In this document: piece after piece, positions 62,023 to 64,000 of the stretch
Numbering within the stretch: position 1 is the stretch's first letter
How the letters are laid out: each line of letters starts with the position of its first letter
From: Streptomyces sp. RPA4-2
GTDB lineage: Bacteria > Actinomycetota > Actinomycetes > Streptomycetales > Streptomycetaceae
Assembly (NCBI RefSeq): GCF_012273515.2
Contig: NZ_CP050975.2
Span: 7,254,001-7,318,000 of the forward strand
Direction: 5' to 3'
Length of the DNA stretch: 64,000 nucleotides
Notes under the pieces: generated by a model
What the model saw: the letters and a program-made list of their open reading frames with translations, nothing else
Database searches by the model: none
Told to the model about the DNA's origin: nothing
Translations under genes and position numbers: made by a program

Positions 62023-62697
62023 ATGTTGTCGACAGGACTGCCGCAGGGGGCGGTGCCCAGGCTGGAGCGGCCCGGCCCGCTGCGTGACCGTGTCTACGAG
62101 GCACTGCTCGAACTCATCACGACACGCGCCCTCCAGCCCGGCCAGCACCTGGTCGAGAGCGAACTCGCCGGACACCTCGGCGTCTCCCGGCAGCCCGTAC
62201 GCGAGGCGTTGCAGCGGCTGAACACGGAGGGGTGGGTCGATCTGCGGCCCGCCCAGGGCGCGTTCGTGCACGAGCCGACGGAGGAGGAGGCCGACCAGCT
62301 CCTCACGGTCCGTACGCTCCTGGAGGCGGAGGCCGCGCGGCTCGCCGCCGCCAACACGGGCTCCGCCGGCATCACCGCCCTGGAGGAGCTGTGCGCCGAG
62401 GGGGAGCGTGCGGTCGCCGCCGACGACGTGGACGGCGCGGTCGCGATCAACGCCCGCTTCCACGCGAAGGTCATGGAGCTGGCCGGGAACGCGGTCCTCG
62501 CCGAACTGGCCGCCCAGGTCGACCGCCGGGTGCGCTGGTACTACACGCCGGTCGCCCGGCAGCGCGGCGGACAGTCCTGGATCGAGCACCGCGACCTCAT
62601 CGCGGCCATCGCCGACCGCGACGAGCCCCGCGCCACCCAGGTCATGCGCGAACACACCGAGCACACGCGCAAGACGTACCACGAGCGCGAGAAGTAG
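62023..62697 (+). CDS. GntR-family regulator, FadR/FCD subfamily
   Basis: A 224-residue regulator. The winged HTH is LRDRVYEALLELITTRALQPGQHLVESELAGHLGVSRQPVREALQRLNTEGWVDLRP. The all-helical FCD domain has the metal-binding acidic/histidine pattern INARFHAKVMELAG and IEHRDLIAAIADRD. FCD members commonly sense small carboxylates. AGGAGG stands before the ATG at 62023; the upstream open frame passes through tandem repeats and is not conserved. It is a candidate controller of the formate dehydrogenase operon, because promoter words are shared. Confidence 0.9.
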   Translation: MLSTGLPQGAVPRLERPGPLRDRVYEALLELITTRALQPGQHLVESELAGHLGVSRQPVREALQRLNTEGWVDLRPAQGAFVHEPTEEEADQLLTVRTLLEAEAARLAAANTGSAGITALEELCAEGERAVAADDVDGAVAINARFHAKVMELAGNAVLAELAAQVDRRVRWYYTPVARQRGGQSWIEHRDLIAAIADRDEPRATQVMREHTEHTRKTYHEREK

Positions 62698-62780
62698 CCG
62701 GACCCCTCACACCGGTTCTGAACGCCGACGCCCACCGGGACCAGCGCCTGGGGCGTGCCAGGCGTCGCGAAGCAGACGGG

Positions 62781-62840
62781 ACTTTCGCAACACGCCCTGG
62801 TCCCGCACGTCCCGCTCTTTGTCCTCTCAGTGGCGAAAGT
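62781..62840. promoter_or_regulatory. Inverted repeat upstream of the ROK regulator
   Basis: ACTTTCGC (62781-62788) and GCGAAAGT (62833-62840) are perfect inverted copies 44 bases apart. The second runs directly into TTGACG (62840-62845), a -35-like hexamer. Could be paired half-operators for the ROK protein. Confidence 0.4.
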
Positions 62841-62966
62841 TGACGGCAATCTCTGCGCGACTTCTTCCCACACCCGGCAGCCACTGCTACGTTCCCCTCG
62901 AAAGCAAGCCACGGCGATGTGGCCAAATCCCGTTGGACACAGGCCGATCGAGGCGGGGAGGGGCTC

Positions 62967-64000
62967 GTGAGACGTATGACGGCTCGACCCGCGAACGCGC
63001 ACCAGGCGCGGCTGCTGCGCCTGTTGCGAGACGGCGGTCCCAACTCCCGTGCCCAACTCGGTGACCAGGTCGACCTCTCCCGGTCGAAACTGGCCGTCGA
63101 GGTGGAACGGCTCCTGGAGACCGGGCTCGTCGTCGCCGACGGACTCGCCGCATCCCGCGGTGGCCGCCGCTCCCACAACATCCGGCTCGCCCCGGCGCTG
63201 CGCTTCCTCGGCGTCGACATCGGGGCGACCTCGATCGACGTCGCGGTCACCAACGCCGAACTGGAAGTGCTCGGGCACCTCAACCAGCCCATGGACGTCC
63301 GTGAGGGCCCGGTCGCGGTGTTCGAGCAGGTGCTCGCCATGGCGGCCAAGCTGAGGTCCTCCGGGCTCGCGGAGGGATTCGACGGCGCCGGGATCGGCGT
63401 CCCGGGTCCGGTCCGCTTCCCCGAGGGCGTCCCGGTCGCACCGCCGATCATGCCGGGCTGGGACGGCTTCCCGGTCCGCGAGGCGCTCAGCCAGGATCTC
63501 GGCTGCCCCGTCATGGTCGACAACGACGTGAACCTGATGGCGATGGGGGAGCAGCACGCGGGCGTCGCACGCTCCGTGGGCGACTTCCTCTGCGTCAAGA
63601 TCGGTACCGGTATCGGCTGCGGCATCGTCGTCGGCGGAGAGGTCTACCGCGGGACGACGGGCAGCGCCGGCGACATCGGGCACATCCAGGCGGTGCCGGA
63701 CGGGCGCCCGTGCGCCTGCGGGAACCGCGGCTGCCTGGAGGCCCACTTCAGCGGTGCCGCACTCGCCCGGGACGCCACGGACGCCGCTCAGCAGGGACTC
63801 TCGGCGGAACTCGCCGCCCGGCTGGACGCGGCGGGCGCTCTCACCGCCGTCGACGTCGCCGCCGCGGCCGCGGCCGGCGACGCCACCGCCCTCGACCTGA
63901 TCCGTGAGGGCGGCAACCGCACCGGCCAGGTCCTCGCCGCTCTCGTCAGCTTCTTCAATCCGGGCCTGGTGGTGATCGGCGGCGGGGTGACGGGCCTCGG
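62967..64000 (+). CDS. ROK-family transcriptional regulator (3' end outside window)
   Basis: At least 344 codons; no stop before the window ends. The N-terminal winged helix is NAHQARLLRLLRDGGPNSRAQLGDQVDLSRSKLAVEVERLLETGLVV. The ROK sugar-kinase-like body has FLGVDIGATSIDVAVTN, GAGIGVPGPVRFPEG, VDNDVNLMAMGEQ, and the zinc motif PCACGNRGCLEA. These proteins are repressors responding to sugars or, less often, kinases. GTG at 62967 follows GGGGAGGGG; an ATG three codons later is possible. CsnR, the known chitosanase repressor, is of this family, but nothing beyond family links this gene to the chitosanase at 39 kb. Confidence 0.88.
   Translation, partial: MRRMTARPANAHQARLLRLLRDGGPNSRAQLGDQVDLSRSKLAVEVERLLETGLVVADGLAASRGGRRSHNIRLAPALRFLGVDIGATSIDVAVTNAELEVLGHLNQPMDVREGPVAVFEQVLAMAAKLRSSGLAEGFDGAGIGVPGPVRFPEGVPVAPPIMPGWDGFPVREALSQDLGCPVMVDNDVNLMAMGEQHAGVARSVGDFLCVKIGTGIGCGIVVGGEVYRGTTGSAGDIGHIQAVPDGRPCACGNRGCLEAHFSGAALARDATDAAQQGLSAELAARLDAAGALTAVDVAAAAAAGDATALDLIREGGNRTGQVLAALVSFFNPGLVVIGGGVTGL

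Noticed and set aside
62967..64000. Naming the ROK gene csnR
   Set aside because: Only the family agrees. It is 23 kb from the chitosanase, lacks the chitosan transport operon beside it, and its own upstream repeat differs from the chitosanase palindrome.

Overview
The window is a stretch of very GC-rich chromosomal DNA typical of Streptomyces. Third codon positions are almost always G or C, GTG starts are frequent, one TTG start is well supported, and several families with a strong actinobacterial flavour occur (DUF6158, DUF5753-type HTH regulators, SigB/SigF-type sigma factor, ANTAR protein, OFA transporter with its small subunit). No rRNA, complete tRNA, CRISPR array or intact mobile element is visible. 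About 55 genes are supported.

Layout. 0-7 kb: acetyltransferase, DUF5107/TPR protein, VOC protein, methyltransferase, a twice-frameshifted PAP2 phosphatase relic, an ABC-F protein and DUF6158. 7.6-10.5 kb: a stress-type sigma factor, a PAS-GAF sensor and a GAF-ANTAR protein. 10.6-16.4 kb: a cell-surface protein with an expanded Pro-rich repeat linker, a lysine-free aminotransferase-fold protein translationally coupled to a metallo-beta-lactamase-fold hydrolase, then a second MBL hydrolase coupled to a DedA protein. 16.5-24.6 kb: a recombinase-like remnant, a membrane phosphodiesterase with holin-like helices, a MoxR ATPase/VWA-metallopeptidase pair, OsmC, and a solitary dnaK with an HspR-type operator. 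24.7-29.6 kb: two HTH regulators, quinone reductase, ene-reductase and MarR. 29.8-32.9 kb is more disordered, with an ISL3 transposase scrap and a 3' half of a proline-tRNA-like sequence. 32.9-48.9 kb: a mixed metabolic region (pterin dehydratase, methyltransferases, WYL regulator, phytanoyl-CoA dioxygenase family protein, SDR, GH75 chitosanase, aldo/keto reductase, acyl-CoA ligase, LysR/symporter pair, secreted sialidase, isochorismatase-like protein).

49.0-55.5 kb is the most coherent system: one minus-strand operon of ketopantoate-reductase-like enzyme, molybdenum catalytic subunit, NuoE-NuoF fusion, iron-sulfur subunit and FdhD. Together these would make a soluble NAD-linked formate dehydrogenase in which the usual large subunit is split, with its [4Fe-4S] domain moved to another gene. 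An oxalate/formate-type transporter with its 45-residue partner lies 4 kb away. A GntR/FCD regulator at 62 kb shares sequence words in its promoter with the operon's promoter, so formate metabolism may be under its control (inference). The window ends inside a ROK-family regulator.
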